A DNA stretch of 64,000 nucleotides from Heterohyrax brucei. Lineage: Eukaryota > Chordata > Mammalia > Hyracoidea > Procaviidae. The position numbers and the translations under genes were made by a program. The notes below the pieces were generated by a model. It was not told the origin of the DNA. It searched no databases and was given only the letters and a program-made list of their open reading frames with translations. Shown piece by piece: positions 54,301 to 64,000 of this stretch. Position 1 is the stretch's first letter, and each line of letters starts with the position of its first letter. The stretch spans positions 60,332,201 through 60,396,200 of the forward strand of contig CM053140.1 in NCBI GenBank assembly GCA_028571685.1, written 5' to 3'.

Positions 54301-55405
54301 TCTGGTGCCCGAGGAGTTCCTCTGTTGTTCTCCCTCTACTTGTTTAAGCTGTAGGGTTAGTTCTTTGGTTTGGTGTCTTTCTTCCTTCCAGATGTGTGCA
54401 TTTATGGAGATAAATTGATCTCTGAGCACTGTTTTGGCTATATCCCATAGGTTCTGGTAAGAATTGTTTTCATTCTCATTGGAATCCATAAATATCTTTA
54501 TTTCATCCTTGATTTCTTCTATAACCCATGACTTTTTGAGCAAGATGTTGTGCAGTTTCCACAAGTTTCACTTTCTATCTATGTTTTTTCTGCTACTGAT
54601 TTCAACTTTTATGGCTTTACAAACAGAAGATGCTTTGCATTAATTCAGTGGTATGGATTTTGTTGAGAACTGCTTTATGTCCTAACACATGGTCTATTCT
54701 GGAGAATATTCCATGTGCACTGGAGAAGAAGATGTTGTTATCTGTTGATGGATAGAAAGTTCTGTATCTGTTGATGAGGTCTAGATGGTTAATTGTGGTA
54801 ATAAGGTCTTCCGTGTCTTTACTGAGCATTTTTCTAGATGATCTGTCCAGTATTGAGAGTGGAATGTTGAAGTCTCCTACTATTATTATGGAGTGATCTG
54901 TCTCCTTTTTGAGTATAGTTAGTGTGTCTTTAATGTATTTAGATGGTCTAATATTGAGTGCATAAATATTTAATATTGTTAAGTCCTGCTTGTGTATTGA
55001 AACTTTCAGCAATAAGTAGTGTCCATCCTTGTCCATGATTGTGGATTTTACATTAAAATACATTTTATCTGAGATTAGAATTGCCACACCTGTTCTTCTT
55101 TGTTCACTGTCAGCTTGATATATATTCTTTTATCCTTTAATTTTCAGTCTGTTCCTATCTTTAACTCTAAGTTGAGTTTCTTGTAGGCAACATATGGATT
55201 GGTCGTGTGTTTTCATCCAAGAAGTTACTCGATGTCTCTTTACTAGAGTGTTCAGTCCATTCACATTCAATGTAATTTTTGATAGATACGTGTTCAGTGC
55301 TGCTATTGTGCTATGTTTATTTTTGTGTTGATATTTTTGGCTATTTTCTCTGTTGTTCTTAGTAAGCTGTCCTAGGACATTCTTCTTTGTGAGTTGATTC
55401 TTCAC
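51400..55405 (-). pseudogene. L1 ORF2 pseudogene (endonuclease-reverse transcriptase)
   Basis: Minus-strand relics run in the right order. First come endonuclease motifs NVNGLN and CCLQETQL near 55,200-55,350, GDFN at 54,866-54,877 and SRIDHVLGHK just after. Then the reverse transcriptase stretch [15 protein letters not shown] follows at about 53,720-53,764, and the catalytic FADD at 53,174-53,185. Next is FVWKGKK and LPDFRNCY near 52,640-52,750, and then a degraded C-terminus. An intact ORF2 would be about 1,275 codons. Here the longest open piece is 240 codons, so it is inactive. The right edge is the first recognisable residue block and the left edge is approximate. Confidence 0.9.
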
Positions 55406-55770
55406 CCTTTCAGAGTTGGTTTTGTGGTTGTTGAGACTCCTATATTACATTTCTTGATTTGATATGTTGCATCTTTATTGTGCTTTGTGGCTGCCCCTGT
55501 GATCCCCTGTAATAAACTATATATAAGCCCAATTTTATTTACTACCATTCTTATCAACTTCCTATCCATCTGGAAGGGCTATAAAGACTGCAGTACATCC
55601 CTCTTTTTAATATGATGACATCACAGATTTCATGATATGATCACTGGATCATTTCCATCAGTATTACAGCTTTGATTGAGTTGGGAGACTTCTGTAAGTG
55701 AACAGAATTCCAGGTGATGTGTGATGTATTTTCTTCTAAAATATAAAGTTAGTGTTTTTGTTCTTCTAAG

Positions 55771-55822
55771 CCCCTAGGGTTGCCATGAGTTGGATCCAAC
55801 TCGATGGCACTTGGCTTTGGCA
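55771..55822 (+). mobile_element. Tail-only SINE insertion inside L1 ORF1
   Basis: About 52 bp, 'cccctagggttgccatgagt' through 'ggcacttggctttggc'. The flanks 'ctaag' (55,766-55,770) and again at about 55,825-55,829 suggest a short TSD. It interrupts the L1 ORF1 C-terminal region, so it is younger than that L1. Confidence 0.75.
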
Positions 55823-55824
55823 AG

Positions 55825-56706
55825 CTAAGAGATTCTTTCAGTATTTCTTGTAGTTTTGATTTGGTTTTTACATCGTCTCCGAGTGTCTGTTTATCTGCGA
55901 GTGTCTTAATTATATTACCATATTTGAAAGATAGTTTTGCAGGATATATAATTCTTGGTTGAAAGTTCTTCTCCTTCAAGGCTTTGAATGTGTCATGCCA
56001 CTGTCTCTGTACCAGCATTGTTTCTATTGAGTAATCCAACAAAAGCCTACGGGGCTTCTCTCTGAATGTTAGCTTTGCTTTGAGTCTTGCTGCCTTTCAG
56101 AGTTTCTGCTTATGTTTCATTTTGTTAAGCTTGATTATAATATGTCTTGGAGTCTTTCTTTTGAGATCTATATTGGGTGGTGTACAATATGCATCTGAGA
56201 TATCTATATTCTCTTCCTTCATGATTTCTGGGAAGTTTTCTGTCAGCAGCTCAGCAATGATACTGTCTGTGTTCTCAGATGTCTGACGCTATTCAGGGAC
56301 TCCAATTAATCAAAAGTTGTTCCTCTTAATAGAGTCCCACATGCTTCTTAATGCTTCTTCATTTTTCTTGTTTCTTTTTTCTGATTTCTCCTCATAGATG
56401 CTGGAGTCAGTGGTTCTGTCTTCCTAATCAGAAATTCTCTTTTCTATTTGTTCCATTCTGTTTTCTTGGCTTTGCATTGTAGTTTCTGTGTCTGATTTTG
56501 TTCTTGATCTGTTGGATTTCAGAATACTGGTTTTCCATCACATTCAACAGCTTGCTTAATTTTTCATTTTGCTCTGCGACATTTTGTATAAGACCTAGGA
56601 GCGCTCTACACATAATCCTTTTGTATTCACCTTCTGATAGTTTCAGAAAGTTTTCTTCATCTGGGAAGTTCTGTAGTGCTTTATTTGGGGGGCTTTTTGA
56701 AGCCAT
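55825..56706 (-). pseudogene. L1 ORF1 pseudogene (RNA-binding protein)
   Basis: It starts at an ATG at 56,706 (MASKSPPNKALQNFPDEENF). A coiled-coil-like polar stretch (NEKLSKLLNVMENQYSEIQQ) follows, and it ends with an L1 C-terminal-domain-like segment (RQWHDTFKALKEKNFQPRII) near 55,930-56,010. It is broken by stops and a frameshift in the middle and capped by a SINE tail insertion. The 10 kb-scale context fixes it as L1 ORF1. Confidence 0.82.
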
Positions 56707-56984
56707 GGGTCATTTCTTGGTTACAGCTTTCTCCAAAGTTTGTTCCTTTTGGGGCATCATGTGAGTCAACAGAAGCTTGCAGAGATGCTCTGAAGATGGA
56801 CCACAGTCGTTTTACTAAGCCATCTTAAAATCAAAGGTAAAAGGTATCTGACAACCTCCAAAGTCAGTCAGATTTTCAGGTATATAGGTCCCTCTTCCCA
56901 GCTGACAAAGTGAACACCTCTATATTGAACTCCAGATGTTATAAACTAGCTCAAAATGCAGACAGGCTACTGCCCTGCTCGCTT

Positions 56985-57496
56985 CTGCTGTTGGGCCCCA
57001 GCTGTAGGTGACACTGTGTAGAATCTTGCTTTTCTGCTCGAAAAGTGCTGTGCTCCAGGCAGGTGCTGCCTCCTAGCCCAGGAATTAGGTCCAGCTGAGG
57101 CCTCCGTAAGGGTATGTCTGCCTCCCAGTGGAACAAGATGATGTCCCACACAAGCTCACTGCCTGGCTGGGTCCAGGCTACTCTATGTCAGAGGTGGAAA
57201 GACAGGCCAAAAGTGCTGAGATGTACAAAGTGCACAGCCTCTACTGCTGGACCCCAGCCGCAGGTGACACTGTACAAAATACTGTTTTTCTGCTGGAAAA
57301 CCACTCTCCTCTGGGAAGGCACTGTCTCCCAGCCTATGAACTAGGTCCAGCTGGGGCCTCCGTACAGGTGTCACTGCCTCTCGATGGAACAAGATGTCAT
57401 CCTGCACAAGTGTGATGCCTGTCTCCTTACAAGCTACATGGAAAGAGAGGCCAAAGGTGCCAAGATGGACAGAGTCCAAAGCCATACTCTCAAAAT
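56985..57496 (-). repeat. Two tandem 256 bp monomers in the L1 5' UTR
   Basis: Sequence starting near 56,985 repeats from 57,241 with a 256 bp period. Shared blocks are 'aggtgacactgt', 'tttctgct', 'taggtccagct', 'gcctccgta' and 'tggaacaagatg'. Its position upstream of ORF1 suggests tandem promoter monomers like those of rodent L1s. The open frames here are chance. Confidence 0.85.
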
Positions 57497-57834
57497 ATGA
57501 CAATTTCCCCTCTGATCCCACTAGCAGTGCTTATGAGGTTAGCTGCTAGTCAAGTTCCAGCTCTGCCCACTGGCTAAGACAGAGAAAAAAGAAGTTTAAA
57601 TGGTGAGTTACTTTTAGTCTATGAAAGCCAGCTCTTGTGAAGAGCAAGGTCAGTGAAAGAGCAGAGTTTTTGCCTTCACTGGTAAGAAGTCCAAATTAAC
57701 AGCTCTACACCGTGTCCTAGGGCTCACTAGGTGTCCAGAAGGCTCCATTTAATTATCAGTTCAGGTCTTGGTTTCCAGAGTAATTTAGGAAGACGTGTGT
57801 TTAGCCTGCAATCTTCACTCTGCCCCCTCCACCC

Positions 57835-57976
57835 TAATCCTCTTTAATCACAGGCAGAGATTATGATGTATAATACATAGGGAAATCACAAGATAGAGAG
57901 CAATCACACAACACTGGGAGTCATGGCCTAGCCAAGTTGACACACACTTCGGGGGCAGACAATTCAGTCCACAACA
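57835..57976 (-). mobile_element. MaLR-type LTR, right part (antisense)
   Basis: 'acactgggagtcatggccta', 'gccaagttgacacacacttc' and 'aattcagtccacaaca' match the 5'-start complement of the LTR at 7608 ('ggctaggccatgatttctgg'). Confidence 0.82.
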
Positions 57977-58324
57977 GTGTGCCAGGCTCTGTTCTGGACA
58001 CTGGATGGATTAGACAGAGGAGATCACCTGGGAGGCTATAACCAACAGAGGCCCAGAAGAGAAGAGCCAGGTCCTGATCATATAGCCAAAGTGGATAGAG
58101 TGGCAAGACCAGCTCCTCTGATTCCCCAACCGGGCTTACTCAAACCAGACCTGATTTCCTGACACAGGCTGCTTCTTTTCCCTGTCACAAGGCTTCCTGG
58201 ATGTCCTGGAGTCTGATTTGATGGTCATGTATCTGGGACGCAGGAGCTACAGGTCAGGACTCTGGGAGATGAGATGGGCTTTTGTGGGTTCCTGGAGTGT
58301 TAATTAGAGCAACTCTGAGGAAAG
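57977..58324. repeat. Old-repeat remnant plus unassigned DNA
   Basis: The first about 80 bp ('ccaggctctgttctggacac') continue the LTR's target repeat from 49,990-50,029. The rest, to 58,324, has no recognised feature. Confidence 0.5.
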
Positions 58325-58720
58325 CAATGGGGTGACAAAACCTAAGCCTGAGAAATGTTACTGTTCTTGATAGTGTGATTCCACTTCTAGCAACCTGTCC
58401 TGAGGAAGCAGTCAGGGATTTAGGCTAATCTAGCCCCAATTGCTCATCACAGCTCAATGGTACATAAAGAGAAAAATACTGTGGTTTTCTAAGTATCTGA
58501 CAATCTCAGATGGTGAGGTAAATTATGGTGACTCTAAATGTGGTATAATTTTGAATCTACTGACATTATACTTTTGCAGAATTTTTAACAACATGTGGAA
58601 ATGCTGATGATACAATGGTAGGTAAAAGTAATCAAATACTGAATATGGCCTCATATGAATATAGAGTCTGGTCCCCTAGCATTTCAGACTATGCAGAAAG
58701 AAGAAGATGATGATAATCAT
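58325..58720 (+). repeat. Old L1-type LINE 3' fragment
   Basis: 'gtgtgattccacttctagca', 'aggaagcagtcagggattta', 'acaacatgtggaaatgctga' and 'tgatacaatggtaggtaaaa' follow the order of old L1 (L1M or HAL1-like) 3' regions. Very degraded. Confidence 0.6.
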
Positions 58721-58754
58721 AATGCTGAAGCAGTGACAAAAAGGATGGTGAAGG

Positions 58755-58858
58755 GACAGCCTGCTGCTTATTGAGCTCTGGCTAGTGCCTGGTACCTATG
58801 CTAAGTGCTGTGGTTTCCCTTAGCTCACTTAAACTTCGTTACCAACCCTGCGCCCTTG
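58755..58858 (+). repeat. MIR fragment
   Basis: 'ctgcttattgagctctggct' then 'agtgcctggtacctatgcta' and 'agtgctgtgg' is the 5' half of MIR. Confidence 0.72.
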
Positions 58859-58859
58859 G

Positions 58860-59432
58860 AAGCAGTAGTCAAGAAATCAAATGGTATATTGCATCAGACA
58901 ATTTTGCTTGAAAAAGACCTCTTGAAGAGTTAAGAAGCAAAAATGTTACTTTGGGACTAAGGTGTGCCTATCTCAAGATGTGGTATTTAGAGTTGTCTCA
59001 TATGCATACAAAAGCTGAGCAAAGATTAAGAAAGATTGAAGAAGAATTTGGTGTGTTTGAGTACAGTGCTGGTGAAGAATATTGAATATACCATGGACTC
59101 CCAGAACAGAACAATGAACAAATTTGTCTTAGAAGACATGCAGCCAGACTGCACCTTAGAAGCAAGGGTGGCAAGACTTCACCTTAAGTACTTTAAATGT
59201 GTTATCAGGAGGGACTAGTTCCTGGAGAAAGATGTCATGCTTGGTAAAGTAGAGGATCAGCAAAGAAGAGAAAGACTCCCAGTGAGATGTACTGAAACCG
59301 TAGCTACAACAATGGCTTCAAACACAGCACAAGTTGTTTGAGGACTGGGTGCAGGGCTGGGCAGTTTCATTCTGTCTTGCATGGGATTGTTATGAGTCAA
59401 AACTAATGCAATGGCACCTAGCAACAACACCA
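58860..59432 (+). mobile_element. RTE LINE 3' end, sense
   Basis: 'gcagtagtcaagaaatcaaa' to the 3' tail 'aatggcacctagcaacaaca'. It encodes the last part of the RTE protein (EYTMDS.NRTMNKFVLED-like and ARLHLKYF stretches, 59,090-59,190) with stops. It is 5' truncated. Confidence 0.88.
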
Positions 59433-59449
59433 ACAACCCTGTGTAGTGG

Positions 59450-59580
59450 GACCCTCATAATCCTCATTTCACAGGTAAGGAAGGTGAAGCACCACTGGAT
59501 TAAGTAATTTGCCCAGGGTTGTACAGCAGAGATAAGACTTGATCCCAGGTCTGGTAGTCTCCCAAACTCTCTAGACTCTC
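59450..59580 (+). repeat. MIR SINE fossil
   Basis: 'catttcacaggtaaggaagg' then 'ttaagtaatttgcccagggt' then 'gataagacttgatcccaggt'. Confidence 0.78.
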
Positions 59581-59654
59581 CATATCTGCCAGGATGGAGG
59601 ACAGGATGTGACACCAGCTATAAAAGATATTTTGAGAGCTCTACCAAGGATGTG

Positions 59655-59805
59655 GAAACCCTGGTGGTAAAGTGGTTCAGTGTTATGGCTACTAACCCAA
59701 AGCTCAGTAGTTCAAATCTACGAGGTGCTCCAGGGAAATTCTGCCTATGGGGTTGCTATGAGTCAGAATCAACTTAAGTGCAGTGGGTTTGGGTTTGGGG
59801 TTAGT
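59655..59805 (+). mobile_element. AfroSINE
   Basis: Sense copy: 'gtggaaaccctggtggtaaa', B-box-like 'tagttcaaatct', 'ggttgctatgagtcagaatc' and the tail 'gtgggtttgggtttggggtt'. Confidence 0.9.
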
Positions 59806-59811
59806 GGTATC

Positions 59812-59930
59812 TGAAGTTGGTGTTATTATTATCCCCATTTTATAGGTATGACCACTGAGGCAGTGGCTTATAGAGCTGTTCAAGATAAGTGGTAAGTGAA
59901 GCTTGACCACAGGACACAGGACTCAGGACC
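59812..59930 (+). repeat. MIR SINE fossil
   Basis: 'tattattatccccattttat' then 'ctgaggcagtggcttataga' is a sense MIR core. Confidence 0.75.
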
Positions 59931-60944
59931 ATGCTCTTACTGCCACTGTGAGCTGTTGGAACAGGGCTGATGAGGAGCAAGCACAGCCTTGAACAACCGC
60001 GCTGCAAATGGTTCCTTGCTTTGGACCCCTGATTACTGGCTTGGTTGCTCTGAGCAAGTGTGGATGATGCCCAGAGGCATGCTGGTCAAGGTTGGCTCAG
60101 CCTCTCCTGGGAACAGCACTAGGGACTTCCCTGGGATGAATGTGTCTCTGCAGAGTCCTTCCAGTTTATCCAGGTATCTCCCGTGAGGCCATACCTGCAG
60201 GTGGAACTGTGGGAGGACTCATAGTTACCTGGGAACCTACCCTGGGTCCAGCAGAGCTGCTTACTCATCCATTACCTTCAGTGTAAGGTAAACACAGGGC
60301 ATGAGAATCCAGGGTCCATCACTCAAGGGCTCCTTGAATGCAAGGCTGTGACGTCTTCCCTGACTCTCTGATGAATTGCTGAATACTTTTCCCTAACAGT
60401 GACTTCTGTTCCAGCTCCCTGAATGCCTGCCCTATCTGCCGACGCCTATGTCTCCCAGGTGTGTCTGGCCTCACAGGTACCCAGCAGTAGGCTCTAGGAC
60501 CCTTCATGTATGCCGCAAGCATACATGTCCACATGATGAGGGGTTGCACGGGGCCACCTAGGTATTATCCTCCCCGTCCCTGAATGAGTGGCAATCTCAT
60601 GGACTGCTTGTGTTGATGGACCAAGATGTTCTCTGAAATATGGTGCAGCAGCTGGGGCAGAGGAGTGAGCTTCTAAGAGTGATGGGATAGGAGGCCTCGC
60701 TCCACTGCTCCCCCTTCAACTGTCTGCTCCTCCCTCCTGGAGCACTTGGACACGAGGCTTTCAGGGAGCACACGCTATGCCTCGGCCACTGGCTCCTGGC
60801 TCCTGGCTCCTGAGGCCCCTCTCCTAGCACCAGCTCTACTGCAGCCAGACCCTGCCTGTAGCTCTCAGTCACCCTGCGCATCCACCGACTCTGCAGGCAG
60901 TGAGAATGTTAATTGGCTCTGTGTATGTGTGCTTGCTTTTTCCC
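59931..60944. other. No gene recognised
   Basis: 1 kb of single-copy-looking DNA. A small tandem 'tggctcc' x 3 lies at about 60,788-60,808. There is no exon evidence. Confidence 0.45.
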
Positions 60945-61080
60945 TCTGCAAAGCACATTTCCTTCCCATTCTCCACAGCCCAGAGAATCTGGAATTATTA
61001 GTCCCGATAACAAATGAGAAACTTGAGTCACAAAGAAGTAAGCTATTACAGAGCTAGTTAAGAAACATGAGCAGAGCTTG
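60945..61080 (+). repeat. MIR fragment
   Basis: 'ttattagtcccgataacaaa' then 'tgagaaacttgagtcacaaa' and 'ctattacagagctagttaag'. Confidence 0.68.
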
Positions 61081-61344
61081 TGTTTGACTGAGACCAAATC
61101 ACTGCCTCCCCCTGGGAGAGAAAGACCCAGAATCTCTGAGAAGAACAAATGGGCGGGGGTACATATGGGGTCTGGGCTACAGGCCTGAGGACAAATACAG
61201 CCCCTTAACAATGCCTGAATGTCCTCTGTCTAAGTGACACCCACCCCAGAAGCATGCACATCCTTCTCCCTAATGCTACCCATCTCTTTCAGGGATGGGT
61301 CTGACCCCTCAGAAATTTTTACTTCCACTGAACTGAAATGAATT

Positions 61345-61412
61345 CCTCCCTTCCTTCGTTCCTCCCTCCTTTCCTTCTTCCTCCCTCCCTCCCTCCCCAC
61401 CCCTTCCTTCCT
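61345..61412. repeat. CT-rich (TTCC/TCCC)n tract
   Basis: About 70 bp of near-pure pyrimidine on the plus strand, built from ccttcc and ccctcc units. Confidence 0.9.
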
Positions 61413-61475
61413 ATTGAGCATCTACTATGCGTCAGTCACTCTTCTAGGCACAGAGATGTCATCATAGAGCCAACA
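61413..61475 (-). repeat. L2 3' end, antisense
   Basis: 'attgagcatctactatgcgt' then 'cttctaggcacagagatgtc'. Confidence 0.68.
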
Positions 61476-61490
61476 CTTGACTGAGAACAG

Positions 61491-61705
61491 AACCAAAAAA
61501 TCTAGTGGTGTTGAGTCAATTCTGACCCGTGACAACCCCACGTGTATCAGAGTAGAACTGTGCTCCACAGGGTCTCCAATGGTTGTGACCTTTCAGAAGT
61601 AGATAGCCAGACCTTTCTTCCGAGTCTCTTCTGTGTGGATTCAAACTGCCAATCTTTCAGGTAGCAGCTGAGTGTGGAAGCAGTTGTGCTATCTGGGAAC
61701 TCCTT
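61491..61705 (-). mobile_element. AfroSINE, long variant, antisense
   Basis: 'accaaaaaatctagtggtgt' (tail side), the middle block 'agaagtagatagccagacct', and the head end 'gcagttgtgctatctgggaa'. It is followed by an (AAAT)n run at about 61,720-61,738. Confidence 0.82.
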
Positions 61706-62374
61706 TACTGAGAAGAAAGATGATAAATAAATAAATACACAGCCAGTCAGGTAGTGTAAAGGGTAAGGTAAGAGGGAGCAGAGATGCTATGGTAGCAGAG
61801 GGGAGTAGATGGGGCCACCCTTGGCACAACCAGAGAGCATCGGTCCCTTCACCCGACCTGTGGCCACTCAGCTCACCTGCGCAGGGAGGCTCCCTGCCCA
61901 GGCTCCACAAGGATCTTCTTGCTTTGAGAGATCTTGTCCGTCTCCTAAACTCACCCCACACCTCACAGGGCCCTCTTGACCAGCTGATGAGGGCTCCTAG
62001 ACTGCCCTGGGGCAGCCTCTCACCACAGTCACCTGTTATGGCCTCCGCAGAAACAGTCTGCGCAGCCAGCCAGGGCTTTGTCTTTCCTTCCCTGAGCCAC
62101 AAGCTAAGGATTTTAAAGTTAATTGGTTTCGCAGCAAAAAAACACAGAGAACAGGTGATGCAATTAATTTTACATAAACATGTTTAGGAATGAAGTGTTT
62201 CAGCCCTCCGTGCTTACTTAAGTGAAGCGGTGTTTACTTCTAAATGGGCCGCCTTCTGGGCCTGTCCATCAGAGCTGCCTTCACAGCTTAGCAGTGAGAG
62301 TTCTTCATCCTGCCTTCCCTTTTGGGGTGCCTTGTGAAGTTCTCTGGGTCCTGCCAGTGGTTCTAGTTTAAGAT
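61706..62374. other. No gene; repeat-free stretch
   Basis: It includes 62,095-62,260, an AT-rich block with 'gcaattaattttacataaac' and a palindromic 'aaacatgttt' that resembles conserved noncoding DNA. Frames of 132 and 137 codons on opposite strands overlap each other and have no domain. Confidence 0.4.
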
Positions 62375-62445
62375 ATGTTAATTTTCTCCATCTTACAGAT
62401 GAAGAGACAGAGGGTCAGAGAAATGTGACATCAGGACAAAGGAGA
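62375..62445 (+). repeat. MIR fragment
   Basis: 'tctccatcttacagatgaag' then 'agacagagggtcagagaaat'. Confidence 0.68.
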
Positions 62446-62569
62446 GAGTCAAGTCAGAGCTTCTCCAACTTCTGGCCTCACTGCTTTTCCATCCCAGTGC
62501 ACGTTTAGAAGCTGAAAGAGCATCTGTCTCTAAAGGAAGCATTGAGCTTCGTTCTCCAAATGAGCAGAT

Positions 62570-62745
62570 GAGCATGTTTTCGTGCCCACTCTATGCCTGC
62601 TCCACAGTCTCTCGACTGCCCTCGTATCAGCCAACCCTCACAACAGTCTTCCAAGTAGGAGCTGTACTGGTTTTACAGATGAGGAAACGGAGGGTCAGAG
62701 GAGTACGGCCTGACAGACCGCACAGCACAGCACGGTTAGTGCTTC
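62570..62745 (+). repeat. MIR SINE fossil
   Basis: 'caaccctcacaacagtcttc' then 'gttttacagatgaggaaacg' and 'gagggtcagaggagtacggc'. Confidence 0.8.
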
Positions 62746-62834
62746 CATCTCCTCTGGCAGCTGGCCAGCGTGTTCTACCCAGCACCCTATATGTGTGGTA
62801 AAGAAAATAGCTTCTGAAATCAGTCAGTGAATGG

Positions 62835-62890
62835 ATGAAGAAATGAATGACTCTGCAAACTTATCTGGTACACAGTAAGTGCTCATCAGC
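62835..62890 (+). repeat. L2/MIR 3'-end fragment
   Basis: 'tctggtacacagtaagtgct' plus flanking bases match the 3' end of L2 or MIR-type elements. It is short. Confidence 0.45.
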
Positions 62891-63394
62891 AGTGGACATT
62901 TGTTGGTATTCTCTGAAACCCTCAGAGGCCTACACACCTTGGGTTTTCTCCCTTGCCCCTCCCAACCTATTCCCTGCCATGGTCTCTCCTGGCCTTCAGT
63001 ACTCCACCCTCCAAGACCTGGTGGCATTTCTAAGCAAAGGGATTACAAGATAATGGGCCATTTTTCTCTACTGGAGGCTCTCAGAGCTTTCACACCCAGA
63101 TGTATCCTTCCAGAGCAGGCCTCAGAGGTCATGCGTGGGTCCTCCGGACACTGTTGTCTTTTCAGTCCTCTGTCCTGCTGAGCTTGAGTCACAGAGAAAA
63201 ACACTGGAGGACCCAGAGCCCCCTCCTCAGGCAGTCTTTCACTGTCTTCAGACTCTGCGGCCCAGGTTACCCAGCTGCTCTCCTACAGAGCCTGAACTTG
63301 CGCTTAGGTCTGTCTGACATCATGGTCCTTCCGTTCCGGCCTGGAGTCTCCTCCTATAGGCTACACCTTACCGCATGACAGCTTCTAGAAAACT
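62891..63394. other. No gene recognised
   Basis: Single-copy-looking DNA with overlapping chance frames up to 100 codons on the plus strand and no domain. Confidence 0.45.
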
Positions 63395-63770
63395 CCCCTT
63401 CCTCTTCTTCAAGGGAAACACTGCCAGGACCTTCCTTGCTCCTTACCTATCTTGGCTTCCAGTCAGCCCTCTCACTTCCAGCCTCTCTTCCAGTTGCATC
63501 TGATGTCAGGGTCCCTCTGACCTTGCAGTGTCTGAACTGAACATGTTCAGACTTTTATTACGCTTCCATTGCCCTCGATTTGCCTACTCTCAGGGGAGCA
63601 TCCTCTCTCTTATTCTTGATGTGGCCCAAAGTCCTGAGTTCTTAGCAGCCTGGAGAGGTCAAACAAAGTCTTAGTGTTCTCAAACCTGCCAAGAACATTC
63701 CTGCCTCTGGGCCTTTGCACTTCTTATTAGTTCTCTCTATATGGAAAGACTTTACCCCACTTATTCGAAT
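63395..63770 (+). repeat. L2-like LINE fragment
   Basis: 'ctctgggcctttgcacttct' (63,706 onward) and the preceding 'ccttgctccttacctatctt' block fit the sense L2 order. Degraded. The last 230 bp of the window have no recognised feature. Confidence 0.55.
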
Positions 63771-64000
63771 AGTTTGGAGGTTGTTTGGACATCTGAGCAA
63801 GATCATGGTTGAGGTCCCTGGCATAATAAAATCCTAAAGTTCTGATTTTAGATTTTACAGTTTGAAGATTCAAGTACTCAGGAATATACATTGATGACCA
63901 CCAGGTCCTAAACTGTTGAGATTCTCATAAGTGACCCTTTGCTGTTGGAAAAATACCTGTCAGAATCTCCCGTCAGCTGGCAGTGGATTATTCCTTCTTC

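Larger units (their letters stand above)
50484..57834 (-). mobile_element. Near full-length L1 LINE, antisense
   Basis: 7.35 kb, containing in order (right to left) a monomeric 5' UTR, ORF1, ORF2 and a long 3' UTR. The TSD is 'taatccttttt' (50,473-50,483) against 'taatcctcttt' (57,835-57,845), one mismatch. Both ORFs are broken. It is inserted in a MaLR-type LTR. The 3' UTR (about 50,484-51,400) is the source type for the four other UTR insertions in the window. Confidence 0.93.

Noticed and set aside
53842-54564. 240-codon open frame, the longest in the window
   Set aside because: It lies between the endonuclease and reverse transcriptase of the same L1 ORF2 and is interrupted on both sides.
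54617-55087. 156-codon open frame that could be called a gene
   Set aside because: It is the L1 ORF2 endonuclease (GDFN, SRIDHVLGHK) inside a broken, nested L1, so it is a pseudogene fragment.
1-64000. A coherent undescribed multi-gene system
   Set aside because: No cluster of intact genes exists in any frame. All recognisable coding sequence is decayed transposon sequence.

Overview
The window is vertebrate nuclear DNA from a placental mammal, almost certainly an afrotherian and most likely a paenungulate such as an elephant. The evidence is the repeat content. About twenty copies of a tRNA-derived SINE of the AfroSINE type are present. There are also many pieces of an RTE/BovB-clade LINE, a lineage-specific L1 with an unusual 3' UTR, and the pan-mammalian fossils MIR, L2, MER5, MaLR, Tigger and mariner. 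I found no host protein-coding exon, tRNA gene, rRNA gene or CRISPR array. The longest open frames are decayed L1 or RTE reading frames or chance frames, so the window reads as intergenic or deep intronic.

Layout. 1-6.4 kb: sparse old repeats (MIR, L2), one palindromic mariner derivative, and an RTE fragment carrying a SINE. 6.4-14.6 kb: a deeply nested block in which old sense L1 pieces are split by an L1 3'-UTR insertion, MaLR-type LTRs, SINEs, a Tigger fossil, a second copy of the palindromic mariner, and a 2.5 kb antisense RTE that itself contains an L1 tail. 14.6-42 kb: mostly single-copy-looking DNA with scattered MIR, L2, MER5 and SINE copies, a 4 x 19 bp minisatellite, strand-asymmetric GA and CT tracts, and a perfect 64 bp palindrome with no spacer at 36,008-36,071. 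42-44.3 kb: two solo LTRs with intact target-site duplications, one class II (281 bp, 6 bp TSD) and one class I (566 bp, 4 bp TSD). 44.5-59.5 kb: a second nested LINE block with RTE pieces in both orientations, two LINE insertions carrying 5' inversions, and a nearly full-length 7.35 kb antisense L1 inside a MaLR-type LTR. 59.5-64 kb: sparse MIR, L2 and SINE copies plus an AT-rich, possibly conserved noncoding stretch near 62.1 kb.

No set of genes works together here. The biology is a record of retrotransposition. An RTE LINE and an L1 supplied machinery, and SINEs and short LINE-derived parasites appear to have used it. The most interesting items are the very short tail-only SINE insertions, RTE derivatives made of 5' and 3' ends, twin-priming inversions in both LINE clades, two copies of one rearranged mariner, and a young-looking class II LTR with a p53-like site. 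Family names rest on pattern recognition without a database search, and most old-repeat edges are good to about 20 bp. No undescribed multi-gene system is visible.
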